From contig NZ_SSOB01000001.1 of NCBI RefSeq assembly GCF_004801405.1, positions 62,001-126,000 on the forward strand: 64,000 nt of DNA, given 5' to 3'. This document shows, piece by piece, positions 30,610-39,897 of the stretch. Numbering within the stretch: position 1 is the first letter of the stretch; every line of letters starts with the position of its first letter. The notes below the pieces were generated by a model. That model worked only from the letters and a program-made list of their open reading frames with translations. It made no database searches and was not told the origin of the DNA. The translations under genes and the position numbers were made by a program. This stretch comes from Cohnella fermenti (lineage in GTDB: Bacteria; Bacillota; Bacilli; Paenibacillales; Paenibacillaceae).

Positions 30610-31554
30610 GTGAGTCAAGCGCGCATACCGGCCAAGACGAACGCAGCCTCCCTGCGGACGCAGGAGGGGCGGCGGCGCAGACGGCGCGAGATCGCAGCCG
30701 GCTACGTGTTCATCGGTCCGATGCTGATCGGCATTCTGTTGTTCACGATCATTCCGATGCTGATGCTGTTCCTGTTCAGCCTGACGGACTGGTCGTTCTT
30801 GACCGGCTACGATAAGCTGAAGATCGTCGGCTTCCACAACTTCAGCAGGCTTCTTCACGACCAGGACTTCGGACAGTCGCTTGTGCACAACCTGATTATG
30901 CTGCTGGCCGTGCCGATCGGAATGGCGCTCGCGCTGCTGCTGGCCGTCATCATCACCGAGCGGGTGCATCTGTCCGGCTTCTTCAAGGTGATCTTCTTTA
31001 TGCCGCAAATCTCGAGCATCGTGGCGGTGGCCGTCGTCTGGCAGGTGCTGTTCCATCCTTCGTACGGGCCGGTCAACGGCATGCTCTCCGCGATTGGCAT
31101 CGACAGCCCGCCCAAGTGGCTGGCCGATCCCCATTATGCGCTGCCTTCCGTTATGCTTCTGATGATCTGGATCGACCTGGGGGTTGGCCTGATCATCTAT
31201 ATCGCCGGGTTAAAAAATATCCCGAGAGACTTGTACGAGGCAGCCGATATCGACGGTTCTTCCGCGTGGACCAAGTTCCGCAAGATCACGTTCCCGCTGC
31301 TCACTCCGACAAGCTTCTTCCTGCTCATCACCGGCATTATCGCCAACTTCAAGGCGTTCGCCCTGATCAAGGTGCTGACCGACGGCGGTCCGGCGCATGC
31401 CACCTCCGTCATCGTCTACGACATGTACGAGCAGGGCTTCGTCAACCTGAAGACCGGGTATGCCTCGTCGATGGCGGTTGTGCTGTTCCTGATCATTCTG
31501 TTCATCACGTTCCTGCAGTGGATGTTCCAGCGAAAGTGGGTGCATAACGGATGA
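30610..31554 (+). CDS. Sugar ABC transporter permease, MalF/UgpA type
   Basis: The 314-residue inner-membrane permease has a basic cytoplasmic head, six membrane helices (first near 30-52, YVFIGPMLIGILLFTIIPML) and the EAA loop YEAADIDGSSAWTKFRKITF that docks the ATPase. GTG start with GAGGAGG upstream. It overlaps the next permease by 4 bp (ATGA). The ATPase is not encoded here, as usual in Paenibacillaceae, where a shared MsmX-type ATPase serves many importers. Position beside the nag genes suggests N-acetylhexosamine oligosaccharide uptake. Confidence 0.9.
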   Translation: MSQARIPAKTNAASLRTQEGRRRRRREIAAGYVFIGPMLIGILLFTIIPMLMLFLFSLTDWSFLTGYDKLKIVGFHNFSRLLHDQDFGQSLVHNLIMLLAVPIGMALALLLAVIITERVHLSGFFKVIFFMPQISSIVAVAVVWQVLFHPSYGPVNGMLSAIGIDSPPKWLADPHYALPSVMLLMIWIDLGVGLIIYIAGLKNIPRDLYEAADIDGSSAWTKFRKITFPLLTPTSFFLLITGIIANFKAFALIKVLTDGGPAHATSVIVYDMYEQGFVNLKTGYASSMAVVLFLIILFITFLQWMFQRKWVHNG

Positions 31555-32420
31555 CAACGGCTACGGCAAAAGCCAAGACAACCAGGCGCAGACGCGCCGT
31601 CTCCGTGCGCAAGCTGATCTATACGATTCTCATGCTCGCGGCCGGCCTGGTGTTCCTGCTCCCCTTCCTCTGGATGCTGTCCACGTCGATGAAGCCGGAA
31701 GTCGACGTCTTCATCTATCCGGTCGAATGGATTCCGAAGCATTGGCAGGCTGCCGAGAATTACGCCAAGGTGTGGAGCGGCAAGGCGAACTTCACTCTCT
31801 ATTACTGGAACTCGATCAAAGTGTCGGTGCTGACAACGCTGCTGTCCGTCGTCGTCTCCGCAATGGCGGCCTACGGGTTCACGAAGATCCGCTTCCCCGG
31901 ACGCAACGCGTTGTTCTTCCTGGTTCTGACGACGTACATGATTCCCCCGGAAGCGACGCTGGTGCCGTTGTTCGTGCTTTATCGCTCGATGGGGCTGTAC
32001 GATACGCATACCGGCCTGATTCTGCTCGGCGGCTTCAGCGTGCTCGGCACGTTCCTGCTGCGCCAGTTCGTCGACGGAATCTCGAACGATTATATCGAAT
32101 CGGCTCAGATCGACGGCGCCGGCCACCGTCAGATTTTCTTGCGAATTCTGCTTCCGCTCATTCGGCCGGCGGTTGCCACTTACGCGATTCTGCGTTTTAT
32201 CTGGACATGGAACGATTATCAGACGCCGTTTATTTTCCTGAGCGACAAGGCCTTGTACACCATTCAGCTTGGCATGAGCGCGTTCGCCGACCGCAACGGC
32301 CAATTCTACTCGCTGGTGATGGCGGCTTCCGTCTCGGCCATCGTGCCGCTGCTGATCGTGTTCATCATCGGCCAGAAGCAGGTCATCGAAGGCATCAGCT
32401 TCGGCGGAGTCAAAGGCTAA
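31551..32420 (+). CDS. Sugar ABC transporter permease, MalG type
   Basis: The 289-residue second permease has six predicted helices. It shows the MalG-type first extracellular loop (PFLWMLSTSMKPEVDVF) and the EAA loop ESAQIDGAGHRQIFLRILLP. It pairs with the upstream permease to form the channel. Translational coupling by the 4-bp overlap supports equal production. Confidence 0.9.
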   Translation: MTTATAKAKTTRRRRAVSVRKLIYTILMLAAGLVFLLPFLWMLSTSMKPEVDVFIYPVEWIPKHWQAAENYAKVWSGKANFTLYYWNSIKVSVLTTLLSVVVSAMAAYGFTKIRFPGRNALFFLVLTTYMIPPEATLVPLFVLYRSMGLYDTHTGLILLGGFSVLGTFLLRQFVDGISNDYIESAQIDGAGHRQIFLRILLPLIRPAVATYAILRFIWTWNDYQTPFIFLSDKALYTIQLGMSAFADRNGQFYSLVMAASVSAIVPLLIVFIIGQKQVIEGISFGGVKG

Positions 32421-32446
32421 GACGGTGGAGAAGGCGGAGCTTCATA

Positions 32447-32475
32447 TTGTCAATATATTTTCAACATAGTAAAAT
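32447..32475 (+). promoter_or_regulatory. Promoter of the binding-protein gene
   Basis: TTGTCA, a 17-bp spacer and TAAAAT lie in the 145-bp gap before the binding protein. This would allow the higher expression that binding proteins need. Downstream, CCCCTTC (32480-32486) and GAAGGGG (32522-32528) could close a leader stem. Confidence 0.6.
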
Positions 32476-32565
32476 CCGACCCCTTCGCAATTCGCCGCCT
32501 AATGTTACGATTGTGTTACAAGAAGGGGATGCCTTCGAAGATAACGAAAGCGAGGGAGGATATTC

Positions 32566-33951
32566 ATGTTCAAACTTAAAGGAACGCTTGTCCCTGTGTT
32601 AGCAACCGGTCTCATGGCAAGCCTGCTGGCTGGGTGCGGCGGGAACAACGCCGACAACAACAACGGTGGCAACAGCGCAGCGCCGTCTTCATCCGCTCCG
32701 GCAAGTCAAACCGCGAGCGAGTCGCCGAGCGACGAGCCGGTTACGCTCCGCTTCGCATCATGGATTCCGAAGTCGCAGATGGAGCCCTTGCTGGCCGAGT
32801 ACAAGAAGGAGAAGCCGAATGTCACGGTCGACTACACCGAGCTTGTCGAAAACAACGATTCGGATGAAGGGCTGAAGAAGCTGGACCTGCTGGTCGCTTC
32901 CGGCACGGAGCTGGACGTCGCCATGTTCCCCAGCGCCACCGAATATTCCAAGCGCGCCGGGCTCGACTTGCTGGCACCGCTTAACGATCTGCTCGCGGCC
33001 GAGGGCATCGCATCGGTCACCGACGAGTACACCGTGGATCCTTCCATCGACGGACAAGTCTTCGCTCTTCCCGACACCTATGAGAATTACTTCGTTCTGT
33101 TAAATAAAGACATGCTGGACCAAGCCGGACTGGCGGTACCGACGGACTGGACATGGGACGACTTCTACGACTATGCGCGCAAGCTGTCGAGCGGCGATGG
33201 GGCTAACCGGGTATACGGCACTTACTTCCATTCCTGGCCGATGTACATGGAGCTGGCCTTGTTGAACCAGAGCCAGGACAACAACCTGATCAACAACGGC
33301 GTGCTTAAGGTAGACAGCCCGGAGATTCGCCAGTCGCTTGAGATTCGCCACCAGATGGAAGTCGTGGACAAGAGCGCGATTCCATACAGCGACACGATCT
33401 CGCAGAAGCTGGCTTACCGCCCGGTATACTTCTCCCAGAAGGCGGCAATGATCGTCACCGGCAACTGGATGATCACGGAATCCGGCGGCTCGGACGAATT
33501 CCCGGCTACCTTCGTCAGCGCGTTCGCGCCGATGCCGGCCAACAAGGAAGGAGATCCTTCCGGCGTCAGCCCGGCCAACGGCAACTTCATGTCGGTGGTG
33601 AAGAGTTCCAAGAACCAACAGGCGGCCTACGAGTTCATTCGCTGGTACACGACGAAGGGCGAGGAGTTCAACAACGTCTATTCGGCCTGGAAGAAGCAGG
33701 ACGTGGACCGGTTTATCGAAGGCATCAAATCCAAGGTTCAGAGCCCGGATATGATCGATACGGAGTCGCTCTCGTACGTGATCAAGAACAGCCCGACGAC
33801 GCCGCTCAACATCCCTCCGGCTTATCAGTCAGAGCTTGACGACGCTTACGTCAAGGAAGCGGAGAAGTTCGTGCTGGGGCAGCAAGATATCGAGACGACG
33901 GTCAAGAATGCCGCAACCGCGCTGCAGAAGATTGTCGACGCCAACAAGTAA
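32566..33951 (+). CDS. Sugar-binding lipoprotein of the ABC transporter
   Basis: The 461-residue protein has a signal peptide ending in the lipobox LAGC (about residue 24), an Asn/Ser-rich linker, and a class I extracellular solute-binding fold from about 60. FASWIPKSQMEPLLAEYKKE opens lobe one, and VSAFAPMPANKEGDPSGVSPA is a typical hinge-side segment. Anchored on the outer face of the membrane, it delivers substrate to the two permeases upstream. GAGGGAGG precedes the ATG. Confidence 0.9.
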   Translation: MFKLKGTLVPVLATGLMASLLAGCGGNNADNNNGGNSAAPSSSAPASQTASESPSDEPVTLRFASWIPKSQMEPLLAEYKKEKPNVTVDYTELVENNDSDEGLKKLDLLVASGTELDVAMFPSATEYSKRAGLDLLAPLNDLLAAEGIASVTDEYTVDPSIDGQVFALPDTYENYFVLLNKDMLDQAGLAVPTDWTWDDFYDYARKLSSGDGANRVYGTYFHSWPMYMELALLNQSQDNNLINNGVLKVDSPEIRQSLEIRHQMEVVDKSAIPYSDTISQKLAYRPVYFSQKAAMIVTGNWMITESGGSDEFPATFVSAFAPMPANKEGDPSGVSPANGNFMSVVKSSKNQQAAYEFIRWYTTKGEEFNNVYSAWKKQDVDRFIEGIKSKVQSPDMIDTESLSYVIKNSPTTPLNIPPAYQSELDDAYVKEAEKFVLGQQDIETTVKNAATALQKIVDANK

Positions 33952-34045
33952 AACAATTGACGACGCGCGTTGTGCGCAGTCGCTGCGGGGAATCGCGACA
34001 AACGCGGTTTCCCGTTTGCGTTCCCTGCGGGGGGCCCGCCTTCGC

Positions 34046-34073
34046 TTGTTCCGGATCATTCGTGTGATAAAAT
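34046..34073 (+). promoter_or_regulatory. Promoter of the YesM/YesN-type two-component genes
   Basis: TTGTTC, a 16-bp spacer and TAAAAT lie about 55 bp upstream of the kinase start. Confidence 0.55.
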
Positions 34074-34128
34074 AAAACAACGAAACGACACCGGAACGAA
34101 AGTTGACATGGGGAAGGGGGCGGCGGCC

Positions 34129-35928
34129 GTGTACAGAAGAAGATCGGGACGAACGCTGCGGAGGAAGCTGGCGATCGCCGCGGCGCTGTGCTTGCTGCTG
34201 CCGGCCGTATTCACCCTTATCGCGGGCGATTATTTAACCCAGCGAATCGTCCGCGCCCAAGTTGTCGACAATGAGAACAAATCGCTCGAGCTGACGGATG
34301 TGTACATCTCCAGTCTGCTCGACAACATGATCCGCGTCTCGAACGGCATCATGTTCGACACCGACATCAATCTGGCGCTCAAGGAGATGTGGCAGCGCTA
34401 CAGGCTGGGCCAGAGCGATCCGGCGCAGGACACATACGACACGAAGAACATCGGCTACATTCTCAGCAGTATCGCCAATACGATGGAACCGGTCTATGTG
34501 ACGATTCTGACCTCCCAAGGACGTTATTTTACCAATTACCAATTCAATCTGTATGGAGGGTTCAACCCCTCGGAGTTTCTGGATATGGCCTGGATGAAGC
34601 AGATCGAAGAATTGCCTGCTTTCGACATCGGCTGGGTCGGGCTGGTGGACCAATACACGGCAGGCTCGGTCGATGCCGAGCCGTACCTGCTGACGATGGC
34701 GCGCAACCTGCGCCTGGCTTCGTCCCGCGAATCCTACGCCTATATCATCATGAGCATCGAACCGGCCGCGCTCGGCGAGATATTCAAACACGATGTAGGA
34801 CGTCAGGACACGGTGCTGATCGACCGGGAAGGGCGGATTCTCGTCAGCAAGGACCGCAGCGCGATCGGGCAGCAGTTCGTCTTCCGGGACGAGGTCGACA
34901 AGGCGGACAAGCCGCTGTCCGTCCGCTATGACGGCGAGGAATTCCTGCTCAGCCGCCACGATCTGAATTACGGCGGCTACCGCGTCGTCAGCCTGCGGCC
35001 GTACAAGGAAGCGGTCGACCAGATCCATTCGGTGTCCCGCCTCAGCTTCCTGATCCAGATTGGCGCCGTTGCGATATTCCTGGTGCTGTTTCTCTACATG
35101 GTGCGCCAGTTTACGAAGCCGGTCGTCAAGCTCGGGGAGACGGCAATCTCCGTAGAGGCCGGAGATCTGTCCGTGCGCTCCGGCGTCCGCGGCAGGGATG
35201 AGATCGGGCGGCTTGGCAAGCTGTTCGATCAGATGCTGGAACGAATCGAGCGGATGATCGAGGAGGTCAAGGACGAGCAGGCGCTCAAGCGCAAAGCCGA
35301 GCTGGCGATGCTGCAGGCGCAGATCAATCCCCACTTCCTGTTCAACATTCTGAACTCGATCCGGCTGCGCATTCTGATGAAGGGCGACGAGGAGAACGCC
35401 GAGCTGCTCTCTTCGCTGTCCGGCCTGCTCCGCATGACGATTCGCCGCGACGAGGAATTCACCGCGCTGCACGGAGAATTGGAGATGCTGCGCCGTTATA
35501 TCGAGCTGCTTAACTTCCGCCAGCAGGAGAAGGTCGAATTGGTCATCGACGCCGCTTCCGATACCTTGCATCTGAAGCTGCCGCGATTCCTGCTGCAGCC
35601 TGTCATCGAGAACGCCTACATTCACGGCCTGCGGCAGGAGCGGGGCACCATTGAGATCAAGGCGATGCGCACCGGCGAGGAACTGCTGCTCACGATTGCG
35701 GACAACGGCGTCGGCATGAGCGAGAAGAAGCTCGAGAAGATGCGGTCCGAGTTCCGCGACCTGGGAGGAGCGTTGCCGGAAGAAGGCGCCGGACGTTTGT
35801 CGGGCATCGGGCTGTCCAACGTCTTTGAGAGGTTGCAGCTTATCTACGGCGACCGCTTCCGGCTGACGCTCGACAGTCGGCAAGGGCAAGGAACTCGAAT
35901 CGCAATCGCCATTCCGATTCAATCCTAG
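34129..35928 (+). CDS. YesM-type sensor histidine kinase
   Basis: The 599-residue kinase has a membrane helix at about 15-38, a large extracellular cache-like sensor (about 40-300), a second helix near 310-330 (IQIGAVAIFLVLFLYMV), HAMP (about 335-385), the LytS/YesM-type His_kinase box AQINPHFLFNILNSIR near 400, and HATPase motifs IENAYIHGL, DNGVGM and GIGLSNV. The GTG start is chosen for the GGAAGGGGG run 8 bp upstream; an ATG at 34108 in the same frame has no such signal. It should sense the transported sugar or its binding-protein complex and signal to the regulator 16 bp downstream. Confidence 0.9.
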   Translation: MYRRRSGRTLRRKLAIAAALCLLLPAVFTLIAGDYLTQRIVRAQVVDNENKSLELTDVYISSLLDNMIRVSNGIMFDTDINLALKEMWQRYRLGQSDPAQDTYDTKNIGYILSSIANTMEPVYVTILTSQGRYFTNYQFNLYGGFNPSEFLDMAWMKQIEELPAFDIGWVGLVDQYTAGSVDAEPYLLTMARNLRLASSRESYAYIIMSIEPAALGEIFKHDVGRQDTVLIDREGRILVSKDRSAIGQQFVFRDEVDKADKPLSVRYDGEEFLLSRHDLNYGGYRVVSLRPYKEAVDQIHSVSRLSFLIQIGAVAIFLVLFLYMVRQFTKPVVKLGETAISVEAGDLSVRSGVRGRDEIGRLGKLFDQMLERIERMIEEVKDEQALKRKAELAMLQAQINPHFLFNILNSIRLRILMKGDEENAELLSSLSGLLRMTIRRDEEFTALHGELEMLRRYIELLNFRQQEKVELVIDAASDTLHLKLPRFLLQPVIENAYIHGLRQERGTIEIKAMRTGEELLLTIADNGVGMSEKKLEKMRSEFRDLGGALPEEGAGRLSGIGLSNVFERLQLIYGDRFRLTLDSRQGQGTRIAIAIPIQS

Positions 35929-35944
35929 GTAAGGAGGTGCGGAG

Positions 35945-37600
35945 ATGCACACGGTTATGCTGGTAGACGACGACTACCCGGTGCTGGAATTTCTGACCTC
36001 GGCCATCCCGTGGAGTCGGCTGAATCTTAAGCTTCATTCCTCCTGCAAGAACGGATTGCTGGCATTGAAGGCGGCCGAGGAGCAGATGCCGGACATCGTG
36101 GTCACCGATATCGGAATGCCGCAGATGGACGGACTTGCCCTGATCGCCAGGCTTAAAGCGATGAAGCCCGACATTCGGTGCATCATTCTCTCCTGTATGG
36201 AGGACTTCGCCTACGCCCAGCAAGCGGTTCGGCTGCAGGTGGACGATTACGTGCTCAAGGAGACGATGCGGCCGCAGCAGATCGCGGATTTGCTTGAGAA
36301 GCTTAAGGAGCAGATCGCCCTTGCGGAGCGGAATTCGTTCCACCTGGCGAAGCTGGAGAGCGCGGCGGAAGACAATACGCTGCTGCTGCGGCAAGGGCTG
36401 CTCGAACGCATCGTCTCGACTCCGGCCGACGAGGAAGGCGAGCCGAACTGGATCGGAGAAGCCGCTCGGCTCGGCATCGAGTTCGACGGCCGCGAGCTGC
36501 TGCCGGCGCTCGCCGTCGTCAACCGCTGGGCCGCCTTGACGCAGAGCCCGTCCCCGGCCGACGAGCGGAGCGTTCAACTCGCGGTGGCGGACGCCGCACT
36601 CGAGCTTGCCGCTGCGCACCCGGGCGTACAACTGCTGCCCCATGGGGCGCGCGAATACGTGCTGCTTTTCCCATTCCGCCGTACGCTCAAATCAAGCGCC
36701 TCCACAACCGTTCATTCGCTTCTGCTGCAGCTCGGGGAGAGCTTCCGCCAGAGAACGGCGCGGGCGGGCGGCCTGTCGCTGACGTTCTTCACAGGCGCTC
36801 CCGCAGCCAGACCGGCGGCGCTTGTCCGCTCTCTCTCGCTGCTGCTGGCATCGGAAGAGCGACGATTCTACCTGGCCGAAGGGGACGTCCATGCGCTCTT
36901 CCCTTCCGCCGCTTCCATCCCCGTCTCCGCCGCCGCTTCGTTCGAAGACGATTCTCTGCATACCTTATATCCGGAAGCGCTTGCGGAGATTCGCGAAGCG
37001 TTCCTGGACGAGAACGAGCCCTTGCTGGAATGCCGCATCCGCAAGTGGATGGACCACATCCGCGAGCGGCGCTACCCGCCGGAAGCCGTCAAGGAATGGG
37101 CGCTGAAGCTGATGTACGACATTCAATCTCGCTTCCAGTCGCTGCAGCATTACCAGTCGCTATTCTCGATTGAAGTGCTGCACCGCACGCTGGCGGCCAT
37201 TGCGACCGTCGAAGAATTGACGGAGTGGACGCTGAAGTTCTTTAAGGAGCGGTTGCCTCATCTCAGCCTGCTCTACGGCCAGTCGCGCCGCTCGGAGATT
37301 CAACGCGCCCAGCAATATGTCGCCAAGAATATCGGCAAGAAGATTACGCTTGAGGAAGTCGCCGATCTGCTGCACATCAACTCGAGCTACTTCAGCCGGC
37401 TGTTCAAGAAGGAGACCGGGCACAACTTCATCCATTACGTGACGCTTGCGAAGATGGAGCGGGCGAAGGAGCTGCTGGCGCATAAGACCGTCAGCGTCGA
37501 GGAAGTGGCGGACCGCCTCGGCTACGAGAACAAGAGCTACTTCACCAAGCTGTTCAAGAAACATTGCGGCACGACGCCGGGGGAATACCGGGGGGATTAG
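35945..37600 (+). CDS. YesN-type response regulator with AraC output domain
   Basis: The 551-residue protein has a receiver domain (1-125) with acidic pocket DDD near 9-11, phosphoacceptor Asp55 (TDIGMPQMDG) and the conserved Lys in DDYVLKE. A variable linker (about 130-440) follows, then a C-terminal AraC double helix-turn-helix (NSSYFSRLFKKETGHNF, then NKSYFTKLFKKHCGTTPGEY). AAGGAGGTG precedes the ATG. It should activate the upstream transporter and/or the downstream nag operon when phosphorylated by the kinase. Confidence 0.9.
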   Translation: MHTVMLVDDDYPVLEFLTSAIPWSRLNLKLHSSCKNGLLALKAAEEQMPDIVVTDIGMPQMDGLALIARLKAMKPDIRCIILSCMEDFAYAQQAVRLQVDDYVLKETMRPQQIADLLEKLKEQIALAERNSFHLAKLESAAEDNTLLLRQGLLERIVSTPADEEGEPNWIGEAARLGIEFDGRELLPALAVVNRWAALTQSPSPADERSVQLAVADAALELAAAHPGVQLLPHGAREYVLLFPFRRTLKSSASTTVHSLLLQLGESFRQRTARAGGLSLTFFTGAPAARPAALVRSLSLLLASEERRFYLAEGDVHALFPSAASIPVSAAASFEDDSLHTLYPEALAEIREAFLDENEPLLECRIRKWMDHIRERRYPPEAVKEWALKLMYDIQSRFQSLQHYQSLFSIEVLHRTLAAIATVEELTEWTLKFFKERLPHLSLLYGQSRRSEIQRAQQYVAKNIGKKITLEEVADLLHINSSYFSRLFKKETGHNFIHYVTLAKMERAKELLAHKTVSVEEVADRLGYENKSYFTKLFKKHCGTTPGEYRGD

Positions 37601-37725
37601 CTTCCTCGCTTATGCGCCGCGCAAGATGTCAAATCCGGCTCGGAATCGGTCAAATCATTTCCGTCGCGTCTTGCTATAGTTCAAGATAAGACAGCACGGC
37701 ACCACGCCGGACGGAGGGATCGAAG

Positions 37726-38520
37726 ATGAGCTTGGAACCGCCTATTCCGCTTTTTTTTGCCCTTAAGGAACGATTGAGAACGCAAGTGTATCCGGACAGA
37801 GCGCAATTGGGAGCGGCCGCCTGCGCCGAGTTCGTCCAATCGCTCAAGCAGAAGCTGCAGCTGCAGCAGGAGGTGCGGATCGTGTTCGCGGCCGCGCCGT
37901 CGCAGAACGAATTCCTCGACGCCGTCGCCGACGAACCGGACATCGATTGGTCTCGTGTAACCGCCTTCCATATGGACGAGTATATCGGATTGCCGCCGCA
38001 CGCGCCGCAGCGCTTCTCCGCCTACCTGACGGAGCGGCTGTTCGCCAAGGTGCGCCCAGGGCATGTCCACCTGCTCGATCCCGGCGCCCGCGGACAGGAG
38101 GAAGCTCCCCGCTACGAGGAGCTGCTGCGCGAGGCGCCGATCGACTTCGTCTGCCTCGGCATCGGCGAGAACGGCCACATCGCCTTCAACGATCCGCCCG
38201 TGGCCGACTTCTCGGACCCGCTGTGGGTCAAGGAGGTGGAGCTCGATCTCTCCTGCCGGATGCAGCAAGTGAACGACGGCTGCTTCCCGTCGTTGGAGGA
38301 GGTGCCGACTCGCGCGCTGACGCTGACGATTCCTGCACTGATGTCGGCGTCGCGATTGTTCTGCATGGTTCCGGGGGAGCGCAAGCGCCAAGCGGTGGAG
38401 CGGACGATCAACGGACCGATCTCAACCGAGTGCCCGGCCTCCATCCTGCGACAGCATGAATTCTGCACCTTGTACACCGACGCGGACAGCTTCGGCTATT
38501 CGTCGGAGACCGGTGAATGA
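37726..38520 (+). CDS. nagB: Glucosamine-6-phosphate deaminase-like isomerase
   Basis: The 264-residue protein is of the NagB/6-phosphogluconolactonase fold. Motifs are VTAFHMDEYIGL (catalytic-loop Asp) and LGIGENGHIAFNDPP. Canonical NagB reads GNDGHIAFNEP here, so the ring-opening Asp position is Asn and a conserved Glu is Asp; the His is retained. This is a recognisable subfamily and may use another 2-amino or keto sugar phosphate. Role inferred from the following nagA: deamination/isomerisation of GlcN-6-P to Fru-6-P and ammonia. GGAGGGATCGAAG precedes the ATG. First gene of a five-gene operon. Confidence 0.85.
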   Translation: MSLEPPIPLFFALKERLRTQVYPDRAQLGAAACAEFVQSLKQKLQLQQEVRIVFAAAPSQNEFLDAVADEPDIDWSRVTAFHMDEYIGLPPHAPQRFSAYLTERLFAKVRPGHVHLLDPGARGQEEAPRYEELLREAPIDFVCLGIGENGHIAFNDPPVADFSDPLWVKEVELDLSCRMQQVNDGCFPSLEEVPTRALTLTIPALMSASRLFCMVPGERKRQAVERTINGPISTECPASILRQHEFCTLYTDADSFGYSSETGE

Positions 38521-38568
38521 ACAGGCTGACGGGAGCGGAGGGAAGGGCGAGGGAGAGGAGCGGACGGG

Positions 38569-39822
38569 ATGTCGGGGAATAACGAAGCTCCGGCCGAACT
38601 AACGCTGATCGGTCGGCATTATGCAAGCGGAGAGCCGGTGGAAGTCGGGATATCCGGGGAGAAAATCGCATACGTGAGGGAACGGAACAACGAAGGAGAG
38701 GAGTCACCGGGCAAGGAAGGGCGAACAAGCTTCGGCGCTGGTGCCGACGACGGTGTCGACGATTCCCTCTCCTTCATTGGACCGGGGCTTGTCGACTTGC
38801 AGATTAACGGTTATCGGGGGAGAGACTTCAATCTCCCGCCGCTTCGGCCGGGATTGACCGACGAGACCACGCGCCTGCTGTATGGCGAAGGCGTGACCGG
38901 GTATTGCCCGACGGTCATTACGAATAGGCCGGAATCGATCGAGCAGGCGATGCGGGCCATCGCGCGCGATTGCCGCGAAGGTCGGGACGCGGCGCGTTCC
39001 GTTGCGGGCATCCATCTGGAGGGGCCGTTCCTCTCGCCGGAAGACGGGGCGCGCGGCGCCCACTCCGCCGCGGACATCCGCGCGCCGGATTGGGAGCTGT
39101 TCCGGCGGTGGCAGGATGCCGCCGAGGGACGCATCCGCATCCTTACCATGTCGCCGGAATGGCCGAACAGCGCCGACTTTATCGAGCGGTGCTCGGACTC
39201 GGGCGTCATCGTCTCCATCGGACATACGGCCGCTTCTTCCGAGCAGATCGCGGACGCGGCAGCCGCCGGCGCCCGCCTGTCGACTCACCTCGGCAACGGA
39301 GCACACCTGCAGCTCCCGCGGCATCCGAATTATATCTGGGAGCAGTTGGCCCAGGACGGGCTGAGCAGTTGCGTCATCGCGGACGGCTTCCACCTTCCGG
39401 ACCAAGTGCTCAAGGTTGTGTTGAAGGTCAAAGCCGATAAGGCGCTGCTCGTCAGCGATGCGGTGGCGCTGAGCGGCATGCCGCCCGGCCGCTATGAGAC
39501 GGCGGTCGGCGGGCAGGTGACGCTTACTCCCGAGGGCAAGCTTCACCTGGCGGACAACGAGCGGCTGCTCGCGGGCTCGGCCCAGATGCTCTCCCGGGGC
39601 ATCGAACGGCTCTTCTCGCGAGGGCTGGCCTCCTTCGCCGACGCCTGGGAGATGGCGTCCGTCCGCCCCGCCGCTCTGCTCGGACTTGAAGCTGCCGCCG
39701 GGCTGACGCCGGGAGCGCCGGCGGATATCGCGGTATTCCGGCGAGCGGAGACGGGGCGGCTGACGGCTGAGGCGACCTGCGTTCGGGGCGAGCTGGCGTA
39801 CCATCGTGCGGAACGGGAATAG
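38569..39822 (+). CDS. nagA: N-acetylglucosamine-6-phosphate deacetylase
   Basis: The 417-residue amidohydrolase shows the NagA active-site set: HLEGPFLSPEDGARGAH (metal Glu), VSIGHTAAS (His), STHLGNGAH (His) and LVSDAVALSG (catalytic Asp). The N-terminal VDLQINGYRG lacks the HxH pair, as in the single-metal E. coli enzyme. It converts GlcNAc-6-P to GlcN-6-P plus acetate, feeding the NagB-like enzyme. The first 60 residues contain an insertion rich in Glu/Gly (about 35-60) that is unusual and could mean the start is further in. Confidence 0.9.
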   Translation: MSGNNEAPAELTLIGRHYASGEPVEVGISGEKIAYVRERNNEGEESPGKEGRTSFGAGADDGVDDSLSFIGPGLVDLQINGYRGRDFNLPPLRPGLTDETTRLLYGEGVTGYCPTVITNRPESIEQAMRAIARDCREGRDAARSVAGIHLEGPFLSPEDGARGAHSAADIRAPDWELFRRWQDAAEGRIRILTMSPEWPNSADFIERCSDSGVIVSIGHTAASSEQIADAAAAGARLSTHLGNGAHLQLPRHPNYIWEQLAQDGLSSCVIADGFHLPDQVLKVVLKVKADKALLVSDAVALSGMPPGRYETAVGGQVTLTPEGKLHLADNERLLAGSAQMLSRGIERLFSRGLASFADAWEMASVRPAALLGLEAAAGLTPGAPADIAVFRRAETGRLTAEATCVRGELAYHRAERE

Positions 39823-39897
39823 GTGTGGGAACGGCAAAGAGGACGGATATGGGAACGGGAATGAAAACAGGAACGACCATGACAGGGAGGTTCGCTT

